Source of the DNA: SZUA-365 sp034002405 | GTDB lineage: Bacteria; Bacteroidota; Ignavibacteria; SZUA-365 | DNA: 59,487 bases | Assembly (NCBI GenBank): GCA_034002405.1 | Contig: JAVFAS010000013.1 | Coordinates: forward strand, 1-59,487 | Reading direction: 5' to 3' | Shown here: piece by piece, positions 33,793 to 42,501 of the stretch | Numbering within the stretch: position 1 is the first letter of the stretch | Layout: each line of letters starts with the position of its first letter | The notes under the pieces: model-generated | The model's input: the letters and a program-made list of their open reading frames with translations, nothing else | Database searches by the model: none | What the model was told of the DNA's origin: nothing | Translations under genes and position numbers: made by a program

Positions 33793-36700
33793 TTACTCCG
33801 TGGTGTAGTAAATGATCTTCTGCCCGGGTTTGATGAACCCGTCGATGCTGTTCCATTCCTTCAACCGCGAAACCGGAACACCGAGCGTGCGCGCGATGCC
33901 GTGCAGCGTCTCGCCGCGCGTGACGATATGCTCGCGGCGCACGCCATTGCCGGCCGAACCCGGGTGGCTCTCCGCGTTACCCGACGGAGGCGTCGCCCTC
34001 TCGCGCCGTGCCTGGATCTGCTTGACCGCGTCCTGCTTCGGTTGCCCATCGCCGTCGGACGTCCCCGCCGGAGACGGGGTGATGATGAGCTTCTGCCCGC
34101 TGTGAATCGCGCTGGATTTCAGTCCATTCCGCGTTTTCAATTCCTCGACCGAGACACCGGCGGCCTTCGCGATGCGATAGAGATTGTCACCCGGACGAAC
34201 AGTGTAGATCCCGTCATCCGTTTCCAATGCGACGCCGGACTCTCCCATCGCCTGCTTGACCGTACCCGCGGCTTTGACTTCTCCAGCAGGCTTGACTTCA
34301 CCCGGGGCCTTAACCTCGTACGTGGTAGACACTTCCTTCGCGGGCTTGACTTCGCTCGCGGGCTTGACTTCTCTCGCGGGCTTGACCTCACTCGACGTGG
34401 TGACCTTGACCTGGGTTGTGGATGTTGGGGACTGCGTACGGGAGGTTGGATCGACGGTGGGACGCAGCACAAGGCGCTGACCGCTGCGGATGTTGGCGTC
34501 GGAGAGCTTGTTCCACTCCATTACCTGTTCGACGGTCACGCCGTGCTCGGTCGCGATGCGATAGAGCGTTTCACCTTTTTGCACGGTATGGTCGATTTCC
34601 CGGGACGCGGGCGTCCGCTCCATGACGGCGGGCTTCTCCGATGTCCGTGACCGGTTCGCGGTGTTCGACGGTGTCGCGACCGGCGCCTTGGTGGTCTTCT
34701 TCGACGCGGGTTTCTCCTGCGCGGGTTTCTCCTGCGCGGGTTTCTCCTGCGCGGGTTTCTCCTGCGCGGGTTTCTCCTGCACATCGGCACGACGGTCCGG
34801 TTGGGGTTGCAGTTTCAGTGTACTGCCGCTGCGGATGGAACTGTTGGGTAGCTCATTCCACTCCATCAGGTTCTGGATCGTCAGATTGAACGCATCGGCG
34901 ATGCTGGCGAGCGTCTCGCCATGCTGCACCGTGTACACGGGCGATGCCGCGGTGGCGGAGGCGGCGACACCGCGTGGGCGCGCGGTGTTGTCCGTCTGTT
35001 CGGCGGCTGGCATCGCCGCGGCGATCGAGGCCGACGCGCTCGCGGGCAGACCCGCGGCCGACGCATCGGCCGCGTCGGCGTCTTCATCCGACGCCGCCGC
35101 GTCGAGCAGCACCGCGAGGTTTGTCGGCAGTTCCGCATCGGGACGCACCCACACGTCGAGTGTGCGTCCCGCACGAAGCCGCTCATGACTCTCGATGCTG
35201 TTCCAGGTCATCAGGTCGGCGACGGTCACGCCGAAGTTCCGCGCGATGCCGCCGAGGGTTTGTCCGGTTTCGACGCGCATGGTAAGCTTGCGCCGTCCGG
35301 CGGTGCGGCGGAGCGGATCGCGCTCGGAATCGGGATTGGCCATGTTGTCGCGCGCGACTTTCGACGCGGTGGTCGTTGTCACGCTATGCCGCGGGATGCG
35401 CAGCACTTCACCAATGCGCAGGTGCCGCGCACTGGCCAGCCCGTTGGCCTTCACCAACTGTCCGACCGTCACCTTGTGCTTCTTGGCGATCTTGTAGAGG
35501 TTGTCGCCGCGACGGACGCGATAATCGCTCGAGGCGATTTCCGTGGTGACGGCCGTGGCGTCGACGCGGGATTTCAGATTCGCGAGATTCATCGCGATGG
35601 TTTCGCGGGTGCCTTTCGGGACGCGCAGCGCATAGCTACGCGGGGGCGTGGACGGCTGCAGCAATGTGGGGTTCAGGGTCTGAATCTCTTCCGTCGTCGT
35701 CCCCGCCAGCGCGGCGAGATCGCTCAGGTCGTAGGGTTTGTCGGTGGTCACGATGTCATATTCCAGCGGACGCAGCAGCGGCACGTCGGCCAGGTCATAT
35801 TCCTTCGGGTCGAGCGCGATGATCGAGGTCGCGATGAAGCGCGGCACGTAGTTCTGCGTCTCCTTGGGCAGCAATGGCTGGATGTCCCAGAACGTGGGAT
35901 TGCGCTTCCCCGACTTCTTGATCGCCCGCGAGATGCGTCCCGCCCCGGCGTTGTAAGCCGCGAGCGCCAGATGCCAGTCGTCGAAGCGGTTGTAGAGGTC
36001 GCGCAGATGTCGCGCGGCCGCGCGGGTGGCCATCTCGGGGTCGCAGCGGTCGTCGGTGTGCCAGTCGCCGCCCAGACCGTACATCTCCCCGGTGGATTTG
36101 AGGAATTGCCAGAGTCCGACGCACGCCGCCCACGAACGGGCGGTCGGGTTGACGCCGCTCTCGATCATCGTGAGGAAAATAATCTCCTCCGGCATGCCCT
36201 CTTCCTTGAGGATCGGGCGCATGACCGGGAAATACCGCCCCGAGCGCTCGAGCCATTTCACGAAATGCTTCCGCATTTTTGTCGTGAAATAGAGGATGTT
36301 CTTTTCCACTTCCTCGTTCAACGGCAATGGAATCACCGTCGGCGGCGGATCCTTGAAATGCAACGTGGTCAAATCGACCGCATCGGCGTCCGATGCCTCG
36401 TCGGCGAGCGCGGCGAGCGCCGAGGGAGGAACGTCCAGCTCCGATTGCTCGATCGTCCCCGCACAGGCGCGGTACAGGGCCCGCAGTCGCAGATTCAGCT
36501 CGGTGTACGCCTCGTCCATTTCGATGTCCGGAAGATAGCTGGCCCGGTGGAGTTTGTCCGAGGCCATGCCACATTGGCCGACCGTGGTCAGCGTGTCTCC
36601 CTGCTCGAGGGCCTTGGCCGCGAGCACGATGTGCATGCGCGCACGGTCGAGCAACGGCTCCTTCTCCATGGCGTTGACTTCGGGCGTGGGCACGCCTTCG

Positions 36701-36906
36701 ATTTCCAGTGCGGGACGCGGAATACCCGAGACGCTCTGCGCCGTGATCAGTGAATCGGTATGCGCGGCGGTTTCCTCGCGGGACTCACCGCGCTCGTCCT
36801 TCGTCAATTCCCCCTGGGAGGAACAGGCGATGGCAAACGTGGCGGCCACGATGGCCAGGACAACTATTCCGCTTCCCCTGCGATGGTGGGCGTCAATCAA
36901 ATGCAT
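33793..36906 (-). CDS. MltD-like lytic murein transglycosylase lipoprotein with six LysM domains
   Basis: A 1037-aa lipoprotein (lipobox AIAC, cysteine near 28). The SLT domain lies at about 190-345, with catalytic Glu near 246 in MIESGVNPTARSWAACVGLW and LAAYNAGAGRISRAI. Six LysM peptidoglycan-binding repeats follow, starting near 460, 540, 655, 772, 900 and 992. They are joined by low-complexity linkers, including EKPAQ repeated five times and EVKPA-type repeats. Escherichia coli MltD has two LysM. It would cleave peptidoglycan beneath the outer membrane. The LCP-like gene follows on the same strand. Confidence 0.95.
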   Translation of the reverse strand: MHLIDAHHRRGSGIVVLAIVAATFAIACSSQGELTKDERGESREETAAHTDSLITAQSVSGIPRPALEIEGVPTPEVNAMEKEPLLDRARMHIVLAAKALEQGDTLTTVGQCGMASDKLHRASYLPDIEMDEAYTELNLRLRALYRACAGTIEQSELDVPPSALAALADEASDADAVDLTTLHFKDPPPTVIPLPLNEEVEKNILYFTTKMRKHFVKWLERSGRYFPVMRPILKEEGMPEEIIFLTMIESGVNPTARSWAACVGLWQFLKSTGEMYGLGGDWHTDDRCDPEMATRAAARHLRDLYNRFDDWHLALAAYNAGAGRISRAIKKSGKRNPTFWDIQPLLPKETQNYVPRFIATSIIALDPKEYDLADVPLLRPLEYDIVTTDKPYDLSDLAALAGTTTEEIQTLNPTLLQPSTPPRSYALRVPKGTRETIAMNLANLKSRVDATAVTTEIASSDYRVRRGDNLYKIAKKHKVTVGQLVKANGLASARHLRIGEVLRIPRHSVTTTTASKVARDNMANPDSERDPLRRTAGRRKLTMRVETGQTLGGIARNFGVTVADLMTWNSIESHERLRAGRTLDVWVRPDAELPTNLAVLLDAAASDEDADAADASAAGLPASASASIAAAMPAAEQTDNTARPRGVAASATAASPVYTVQHGETLASIADAFNLTIQNLMEWNELPNSSIRSGSTLKLQPQPDRRADVQEKPAQEKPAQEKPAQEKPAQEKPASKKTTKAPVATPSNTANRSRTSEKPAVMERTPASREIDHTVQKGETLYRIATEHGVTVEQVMEWNKLSDANIRSGQRLVLRPTVDPTSRTQSPTSTTQVKVTTSSEVKPAREVKPASEVKPAKEVSTTYEVKAPGEVKPAGEVKAAGTVKQAMGESGVALETDDGIYTVRPGDNLYRIAKAAGVSVEELKTRNGLKSSAIHSGQKLIITPSPAGTSDGDGQPKQDAVKQIQARRERATPPSGNAESHPGSAGNGVRREHIVTRGETLHGIARTLGVPVSRLKEWNSIDGFIKPGQKIIYYTTE
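34311..34395. repeat. Coding low-complexity repeats (EVKPA type) in the transglycosylase
   Basis: Imperfect units around GCGGGCTTGACTTC encode runs such as REVKPASEVKPAKEV between LysM 4 and LysM 5. Copies differ in length and sequence. Confidence 0.65.
34706..34780. repeat. Five perfect 15-bp coding repeats (EKPAQ)
   Basis: GCGGGTTTCTCCTGC repeated exactly five times, encoding EKPAQ-type pentapeptides on the minus strand between LysM 3 and LysM 4. The unit is a multiple of three, so copy number can change without breaking the frame. Confidence 0.95.
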
Positions 36907-37003
36907 GGAACCTCGGATCGGGTGGATGGAAGACTCGCTCCGGGGCGGAGTCCCGCAGCGATGTGATCATCCGGCGATAGTCACCGAATCGGATATCTCA
37001 GGA

Positions 37004-37032
37004 AACCTACAAATCACGCTTGAGAAAATCAA
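37004..37032 (-). promoter_or_regulatory. Promoter of the lytic transglycosylase - LCP genes
   Basis: TTGATT (37032-37027), 17-bp spacer, TAGGTT (37009-37004, extended TAGGTTTC). It lies just below the end of the preceding glycosyltransferase gene and gives a leader of about 90 nt. Confidence 0.55.
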
Positions 37033-37059
37033 TGAAACGAACGCCGTAAATTGTTGGAA

Positions 37060-38736
37060 TCATTGGTCCAAAATTTCACGACTTGTGTCGGGTTCTCCTA
37101 CGGGTTCGGACAGCGACGCGACTTTCTCGAAGACGAGCACGCCGAAGCTTTGATCGGCGGCGACGAATTGCTGAAGGAATGTGTACTCGGGGTTATTCTC
37201 GAAAAATTCCATCGGGACGTTCCCGCCAAACTGGCTGTTGCCGTAATGCGTCTCCCAGATCACCACCGAACCCGGCGCGGCCTCGGCCAGGGTCTCGAGC
37301 CGCAATCCCCGGTCACGATTGACGTCCTGAATGTCGATGTCCGCGAAGTAACGGAAGAGCACGTGATTGCAATACAACGGACGGGTCCGGAATTCCTCCG
37401 GCTGGGCGTCGTACCACTCGGCGGCCTGGCGCACGGTGGTCGCCTCGGCATCGAGCGTGCGCGGCTTCTCGGCATGGAGGGTGAACCCGACCATCACCAC
37501 CAGCAGCAGGACGGTCACCACCTTCGCGGACAGCAGTCGCAGCGACACGACGGCGGCGGAAACAACGAAGATGCCGATGACCACGGCGATGTGATCGTAG
37601 CGCGGCGTGTCGGTGAGAATCAACCCGTTGGTGTCGCGGGCGAGGAAGAGCAGCGCGATCAGGGTGAAGGCACCGAGAATGCCGTACACGATGCCCGGTC
37701 GCCGCGTGTCGAATAACGTGTTGACACCCATGGCCGCATAGATCGCGGTCAACGGCGCGATGGAGAGCAGATACCGCCAGTGGCCGGGATTCGCGCCGAA
37801 ATTCGGAACATCCCACGCCGAGAACACAGCCCAGGCGAACATGACGGTGTAGGTGAAGAACAGGAATCCGTGTTCGGAAATCCGTTCCTTCGCCCGATCG
37901 AACGGCAGGAAGGTCTTCCAGTACCCCAGCACGAGCAAGGGTAGCACGACCGGACCGACCATATAGATATACGTCTCGAAGTAGTGCCAGAACGGTTTGT
38001 GCGGCACGTCCACCCCGAGCCCGATCCGCTGCATGTCATCGAACAGCCACATCACGTTTCCCGTTGCGAGCCAGCCGATCAGGGCAAGCAGCACGGGTGT
38101 CCACGCCAGCGCCAGAAACGGAAGCCACTGTCGGCGCAAGAGGAACAGCACACCGAGTCCGATACTTACCAGGGCGAATTCCTGGCGGATGGCAAAGACA
38201 TACGACGAAGCCAGCGCTGCCCAGATCCAGCGTTCCCGGTAATAGAAATAGAGCGAGAGCACGATGAACAGCGCAGCGGTGATTTCGGAATACGCACGGA
38301 AGGAAATCTGGAGGTACAGTGGTTGCGCGGCCAGGAAGATCGCGGCCACCGAGGCATTCTTCATCTTCATCGCCCGGCCGAGCTTGTAGGTCATCACCAC
38401 GGTCAGCGCGGCGATGGCGCAATGCGCGAGGGCGACGCCGGGAAACCCGAACAGCCCCGGCACGACGAGCAGGATTTTCCAGCCGGGCTTCGGCTGATTG
38501 CCCATGATCGAGAATGGATCGCTCCAGAACTGCCGGATATTGCGGTAATGCCCGATCTCGTCGTCCTGGTAGAAGCCGGTGGATCCGGTGCTGAACCAGT
38601 AATAGAGGATCACCAGCAGCGGGAGCAGCAGCCAGATGTATCGGTCGAGGAAGATATCGAGATTGAATCCGTCCAGCGCGGCGCGGCGCGCGCCCGTTTC
38701 CGCCATGGCGGATTTCGTCATCCGTTTCCGTGCCAT
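37060..38736 (-). CDS. GT39/ArnT-like membrane glycosyltransferase (GT-C fold)
   Basis: A 558-aa polytopic protein with about 11-13 membrane helices. The first periplasmic loop carries the acidic metal motif TGFYQDDEIGHYRN, typical of polyprenyl-phosphate-sugar-dependent GT-C enzymes (mannosyltransferases, ArnT). A soluble C-terminal portion follows the last helix (about 420-558). It likely transfers a sugar from an undecaprenyl-phosphate donor at the outer face of the inner membrane; the GT2 gene at the head of this operon could make that donor. Its start overlaps the GT4 stop (TAATG). Confidence 0.85.
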   Translation of the reverse strand: MARKRMTKSAMAETGARRAALDGFNLDIFLDRYIWLLLPLLVILYYWFSTGSTGFYQDDEIGHYRNIRQFWSDPFSIMGNQPKPGWKILLVVPGLFGFPGVALAHCAIAALTVVMTYKLGRAMKMKNASVAAIFLAAQPLYLQISFRAYSEITAALFIVLSLYFYYRERWIWAALASSYVFAIRQEFALVSIGLGVLFLLRRQWLPFLALAWTPVLLALIGWLATGNVMWLFDDMQRIGLGVDVPHKPFWHYFETYIYMVGPVVLPLLVLGYWKTFLPFDRAKERISEHGFLFFTYTVMFAWAVFSAWDVPNFGANPGHWRYLLSIAPLTAIYAAMGVNTLFDTRRPGIVYGILGAFTLIALLFLARDTNGLILTDTPRYDHIAVVIGIFVVSAAVVSLRLLSAKVVTVLLLVVMVGFTLHAEKPRTLDAEATTVRQAAEWYDAQPEEFRTRPLYCNHVLFRYFADIDIQDVNRDRGLRLETLAEAAPGSVVIWETHYGNSQFGGNVPMEFFENNPEYTFLQQFVAADQSFGVLVFEKVASLSEPVGEPDTSREILDQ

Positions 38737-39950
38737 TATGCGCTCCTCCGTGTGGTGTCGGTGTTCGTCGTCGCTCCCCCGCCGGTGCTCCCCGCCCGCC
38801 GCACGCTCTCCTGGTAGAGCGCCTCGATGCCCGCGGCCATGGCATCCCAGGAATATTTTTTCTTCTCCTCGATCACCGCGGCACGATAGTCGTCGAAGCG
38901 CGCGTGGGTGAAGAAATCGATCACCGCCGCCGCGATGGCGTCGGGACGTCCGGGCGGCACGATGGCGCCCGTGCGGCCGTGGACGATCACCTCGCCGAGT
39001 CCACCCACGTCCGTGGCGATCACCGGGCGGTGGAAATTGTAGGCGATCTGGATGATGCCGCTTTGCGTGGCCGATTTGTAAGGCAGCGTCAGCACATCAG
39101 CGGCGGAGAAGTAGACGCCGACCTCCTCGTTCGGCACGTAATCGGAGTGGAACACCACCGCGTCGCCGATACCGAGCCGGGCCACCTGGTCGCGATACCG
39201 CTGTTCGTTGTTGTAGAATTCCCCCACCACGAGCAAGCGCACGGGCATCGACGCGAGGATCGCGGGCATGGCGTCGAGAATCACATCGAGTCCCTTGTAG
39301 TCTCGCACGTACCCGAAAAACAGCAGCACGCGTTCGTCATCGGCGAGATCCATGGCCGGATCGATCGCGCGCAGCCGCGCGCGTGCCGCGGCGCGCGTCG
39401 TCTCCGCGCCGAAGATTTCATAGACCGGATGCGGAAGATAGGAGAGTAACGGGTCCGTTTTCCACTGGCGCAGATCGCGTTCGACCGCGCGGGACTGCAC
39501 GACATAGCTGTCGATGAAACGGAAGGCGAAGCGCGTCAGCAGCTTGTCGCCCGGTCGCCGTTCGTGGGGAATGACATTGTCGCAAATGAACATGGTGCGG
39601 GTGGGACGACGCCAGCGCGCAATCGCGGCGATGGTACCGTAGGATGGCGCGAAGAATGGCATCCAGAATTTGAAGACAATCAGGTCGGCGTGCATGGCGC
39701 GAATCCGCCATCCCGTCCGGATCCAGTTCAGGGGATTGATCGAATCGATCCACTGCACGCTGTCGACAGGAATGCCCGCGTCACCGCTTTCCTCCTGTGA
39801 CTTCCCGGGAAAAAGCAGCGTCGGATACTGCCGCGAGAAGGTCACGATGCGCACGTCATGCCGGCGCGAGAGGTATTTCCACAGCAGCCCGACGTAATGC
39901 GCGATTCCCCCGCGCAGCGGGTACGCCGTGCCGACAAGCACGATGGTCAT
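38736..39950 (-). CDS. GT4 family glycosyltransferase
   Basis: A 404-aa GT-B enzyme. N-terminal PLRGGIAHYVGLLWKYLSRR, then the nucleotide-sugar domain with LLFFGYVRDYKGLDVILDA and the region LPYKSATQSGIIQIAYNFHR with VIATDVGGLGEVI, which includes the donor-binding loop. It works in the cytoplasm on a lipid-linked glycan. Its start lies only 5 bp from the assembly gap that holds the end of the GT9 gene. The C-terminal GGGATTNTDTT tail is low-complexity. Confidence 0.93.
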   Translation of the reverse strand: MTIVLVGTAYPLRGGIAHYVGLLWKYLSRRHDVRIVTFSRQYPTLLFPGKSQEESGDAGIPVDSVQWIDSINPLNWIRTGWRIRAMHADLIVFKFWMPFFAPSYGTIAAIARWRRPTRTMFICDNVIPHERRPGDKLLTRFAFRFIDSYVVQSRAVERDLRQWKTDPLLSYLPHPVYEIFGAETTRAAARARLRAIDPAMDLADDERVLLFFGYVRDYKGLDVILDAMPAILASMPVRLLVVGEFYNNEQRYRDQVARLGIGDAVVFHSDYVPNEEVGVYFSAADVLTLPYKSATQSGIIQIAYNFHRPVIATDVGGLGEVIVHGRTGAIVPPGRPDAIAAAVIDFFTHARFDDYRAAVIEEKKKYSWDAMAAGIEALYQESVRRAGSTGGGATTNTDTTRRSA

Positions 39951-39955
39951 CGCGC

Positions 39956-40055
39956 NNNNNNNNNNNNNNNNNNNNNNNNNNNNNNNNNNNNNNNNNNNNN
40001 NNNNNNNNNNNNNNNNNNNNNNNNNNNNNNNNNNNNNNNNNNNNNNNNNNNNNNN
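39956..40055. other. Assembly gap (100 N) at the 3' end of the GT9 gene
   Basis: Exactly 100 N. The right edge is an 18-bp tandem array, so the gap probably hides further repeats plus the stop codon of the GT9 gene. Confidence 0.98.
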
Positions 40056-40138
40056 CGCCCGTCCCGGCAGCAGCGCCCGTCCCGGCAGCAGCGCCCGTCC
40101 CGGCAGCAGCGCCCGTCCCGGCAGCAGCGCCCGTCCCG
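40056..40138. repeat. 18-bp coding tandem repeat (AAAGTG), four copies plus a partial
   Basis: Unit CGCCCGTCCCGGCAGCAG at 40056-40073, 40074-40091, 40092-40109 and 40110-40127, plus 11 bp. On the minus strand it encodes AAAGTG repeats extending the C-terminus of the GT9 glycosyltransferase into the gap. Confidence 0.95.
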
Positions 40139-41244
40139 GGGGTCACCGTGGCGGCACGCACGACGGCGTCGAAGACGCGATCGACCTCGAGATGTTCCAT
40201 GCAGCGGTACTCCTCGTTGCGGCAGGTGGGCTGGAAGAAGCACTGACAGGGCTTCGACGGTTCGAGAATTTCCCCGCGACCGTAGAGTTCGAATTCGTGC
40301 CGGTTGAAGATGTTGTTGAACAGGATCAGTGGCTTGTGCAGGCCGATGGCGAGGTGCATGGCCATGGTCACCGCCGACACGATCACATCGCAGCGATCCA
40401 TCAGGGCGATGAAGTCCGTCAGCGAGAAGTGACCGAGATACGCACCTCCGCTCGCCGCGGCGAAGGCACCGTTCTTCTCGTGTTCCTGCGCGCCACCGAG
40501 AAACAGCGGCTGATAGCCTGCCTCGCCCAGCCGCGTCGCGAGTTCCACCCAATACGCGTCGGGCCAGAGCCGGCTCGTCCAGCGTCCCCCGCACCCGGTG
40601 TTGAGACCGATGATCGGCCGCGTCGTGTCCATGGCCACCCCGGTCGCTTCCGCCGTCGCCTCGAGGTCGAAGCGTCGGTCGACGTCGAGCACATATTCCT
40701 CGCCCCGCCAGTCATAGCCGCAGATCTCGAAGATTTCCCGCACGTAATGCTTGGTGTTCGCCTTGTTACGATCGTCGAATATGCCGGTGAGAAATTTATG
40801 CCGCGCATCATCGTCGACCGGAGCGCAGACCCCGTCGATCAAGGTAAAGCCTTTCTTCCGTCCGGCACCGAGGCGGGAGAGGAGTGCGCAGGCCTCGAGA
40901 TCCTTGTCGAGGTTGATCGCGAGGTCGAATTCCATCGCCTGCAGCGTCAGCACGCTGGCGGCATCGAAGCGCAGCGTACGGTCGACGCCGGCGGGAAGGA
41001 CCTCGGGCGTGAGGGTCAGCCACCAGATCCGCGCATGCGGGAATTCATGGCGCAACCGCTCGAGCAGCGGCGTGGTGCGGATCACGTCGCCGATGGCGCC
41101 GAGCTTGATGATCAGGATATTGCGGTCGATGGGTGCGTAGTAGCCGCAGCCGTCGCAGTGCACGCCCTCGCGTTTGTGCGGCGTGCAGGGAATGTCGCCG
41201 CGGAAATGCCGGCAGTCGGCCTTGTAGACGGTGGTATCGGTCAT
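40056..41244 (-). CDS. GT9 (heptosyltransferase-like) protein, 3' end in the gap
   Basis: At least 396 aa of a GT-B GT9 enzyme: NILIIKLGAIGDVIRTTPLL, GLNTGCGGRWTSRLWPD and VSAVTMAMHLAIGLHKPLIL. An N-terminal extension has four cysteines (11, 20, 30, 33; CRHFRGDIPC...HCDGCGYY), which looks like a small zinc ribbon. A second cysteine cluster (CQCFFQPTCRNEEYRCM) precedes the end. The C-terminus dissolves into AAAGTG repeats and the assembly gap, so the stop is not seen. It probably adds a heptose or related sugar in LPS or surface glycan synthesis. Confidence 0.88.
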
Positions 41245-41340
41245 GGTCTTGCTGGTCTGTGGGAAAAGTATCCGCGGTGGGGGCGAAGAACGCCACCATA
41301 CCGCCCGACGTCAGGGATCAGGGCGCGCCCGACGTGCGCA

Positions 41341-42327
41341 CTATGAAAGTTCCTCGCTCACGTGGTAGTCGCCGGCCTTGGCGTCGGACTTCGTGATCAT
41401 CTCCGCCAGCAGTCCGGTGGAAATCAGCTGAATGCCCAGCAGCATGAGCAGCACGCCGAGCAGCAACATCGGGCGGTCGCCCACGGGACGGCCCATCAGC
41501 CACTCGACCGTGAGCCAGCCGTTGATCAGGAGTCCGGCAAGCAGCATGAATCCGCCGAGCGTGCCGAAGACATGCAGCGGCCGCTGTGTGTAGCGCGAGG
41601 TGAACAGCACGGTAAGCAGGTCGAGGAAGCCCTTGAAAAAGCGACTGAGGCCGAATTTCGTGTGGCCGTATTTCCGCGGGTGATGCTGCACCGCCAATTC
41701 GGTGACGCTGAAGCCGGCCATTTTCGCGAGCACCGGGATATACCGATGCATTTCTCCGTACATCCGCACCGCCTTGACGACATCGTTGCGGTACGCCTTC
41801 AATCCACAATTGAAATCATGGATGCGGATGCCCGAGAGCTTGCCGGTGACGAAATTGAAGAACTTCGACGGGATGGTCTTGGAAATCGGATCGTAGCGTT
41901 TTTTCTTCCAGCCCGAGACCATGTCCCACCCCTCGTCGAGTTTCGCGAGCAGCGCGGGAATCTCGGCCGGATCGTCCTGCAAGTCGGCGTCCATCGTAAT
42001 CACCCGGCGTCCCGCCGCGCGTTCGAAGCCCACCGCCAGCGCGGCTGATTTTCCGTAATTGCGTCGGAAGCGCGCCGTGCGGAAACGGGGGTCGCGCGCA
42101 TGCAGCGCCCGCAGCGTCTCGATCGATCCATCCTGCGATCCGTCATCGATGAACCACACCTCCCAGGCAGGGGTCAGGCGGGAGAGCGTTTCCTCGAGGC
42201 GTGCCGCCAGTTCGGGGAGCGACTCGTTCTCATTATAGGACGGCACGACGACCGAAATCTCGATCCCGCCGCCCGTGACGGGGGTGTGGTGCCGCGGCGG
42301 GGCCGGATGCTGTGACGTGGTCTGCAA
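41341..42327 (-). CDS. GT2 polyprenyl-phosphate glycosyltransferase (DPM1/GtrB-like)
   Basis: A 328-aa protein with a GT-A domain (ISVVVPSYNENESLPELAAR, FIDDGSQDGS, VITMDADLQDDP as DXD) and two C-terminal membrane helices (VFGTLGGFMLLAGLLINGWL and PMLLLGVLLMLLGIQLISTG). This is typical of enzymes that make undecaprenyl-phosphate-sugar. It heads the minus-strand operon GT2-GT9-GT4-GT39 and would supply the donor for the GT-C enzyme at the other end. Confidence 0.93.
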   Translation of the reverse strand: MQTTSQHPAPPRHHTPVTGGGIEISVVVPSYNENESLPELAARLEETLSRLTPAWEVWFIDDGSQDGSIETLRALHARDPRFRTARFRRNYGKSAALAVGFERAAGRRVITMDADLQDDPAEIPALLAKLDEGWDMVSGWKKKRYDPISKTIPSKFFNFVTGKLSGIRIHDFNCGLKAYRNDVVKAVRMYGEMHRYIPVLAKMAGFSVTELAVQHHPRKYGHTKFGLSRFFKGFLDLLTVLFTSRYTQRPLHVFGTLGGFMLLAGLLINGWLTVEWLMGRPVGDRPMLLLGVLLMLLGIQLISTGLLAEMITKSDAKAGDYHVSEELS

Positions 42328-42357
42328 ATGATTGGTCGAGGTTGATGGAAAAAATGA

Positions 42358-42386
42358 AAAATATCAGGAAAGCGGCTGATATGCAA
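42358..42386 (-). promoter_or_regulatory. Promoter of the four-gene glycosyltransferase operon
   Basis: TTGCAT (42386-42381), 17-bp spacer, TATTTT (42363-42358). Identical boxes and spacing occur before tRNA-Val. The leader to the ATG at 42327 is about 25 nt. Confidence 0.65.
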
Positions 42387-42501
42387 TGAATGAAATTGGT
42401 ACATTGGGAAATGCGCGGACGAGAACGAGAACCGCCGCGTGTCATTGCGCCGCCCCACGCGTGTTCTCCATCCCGTCTCCCTGCGTCGCGTCCGATTCAC
42501 C

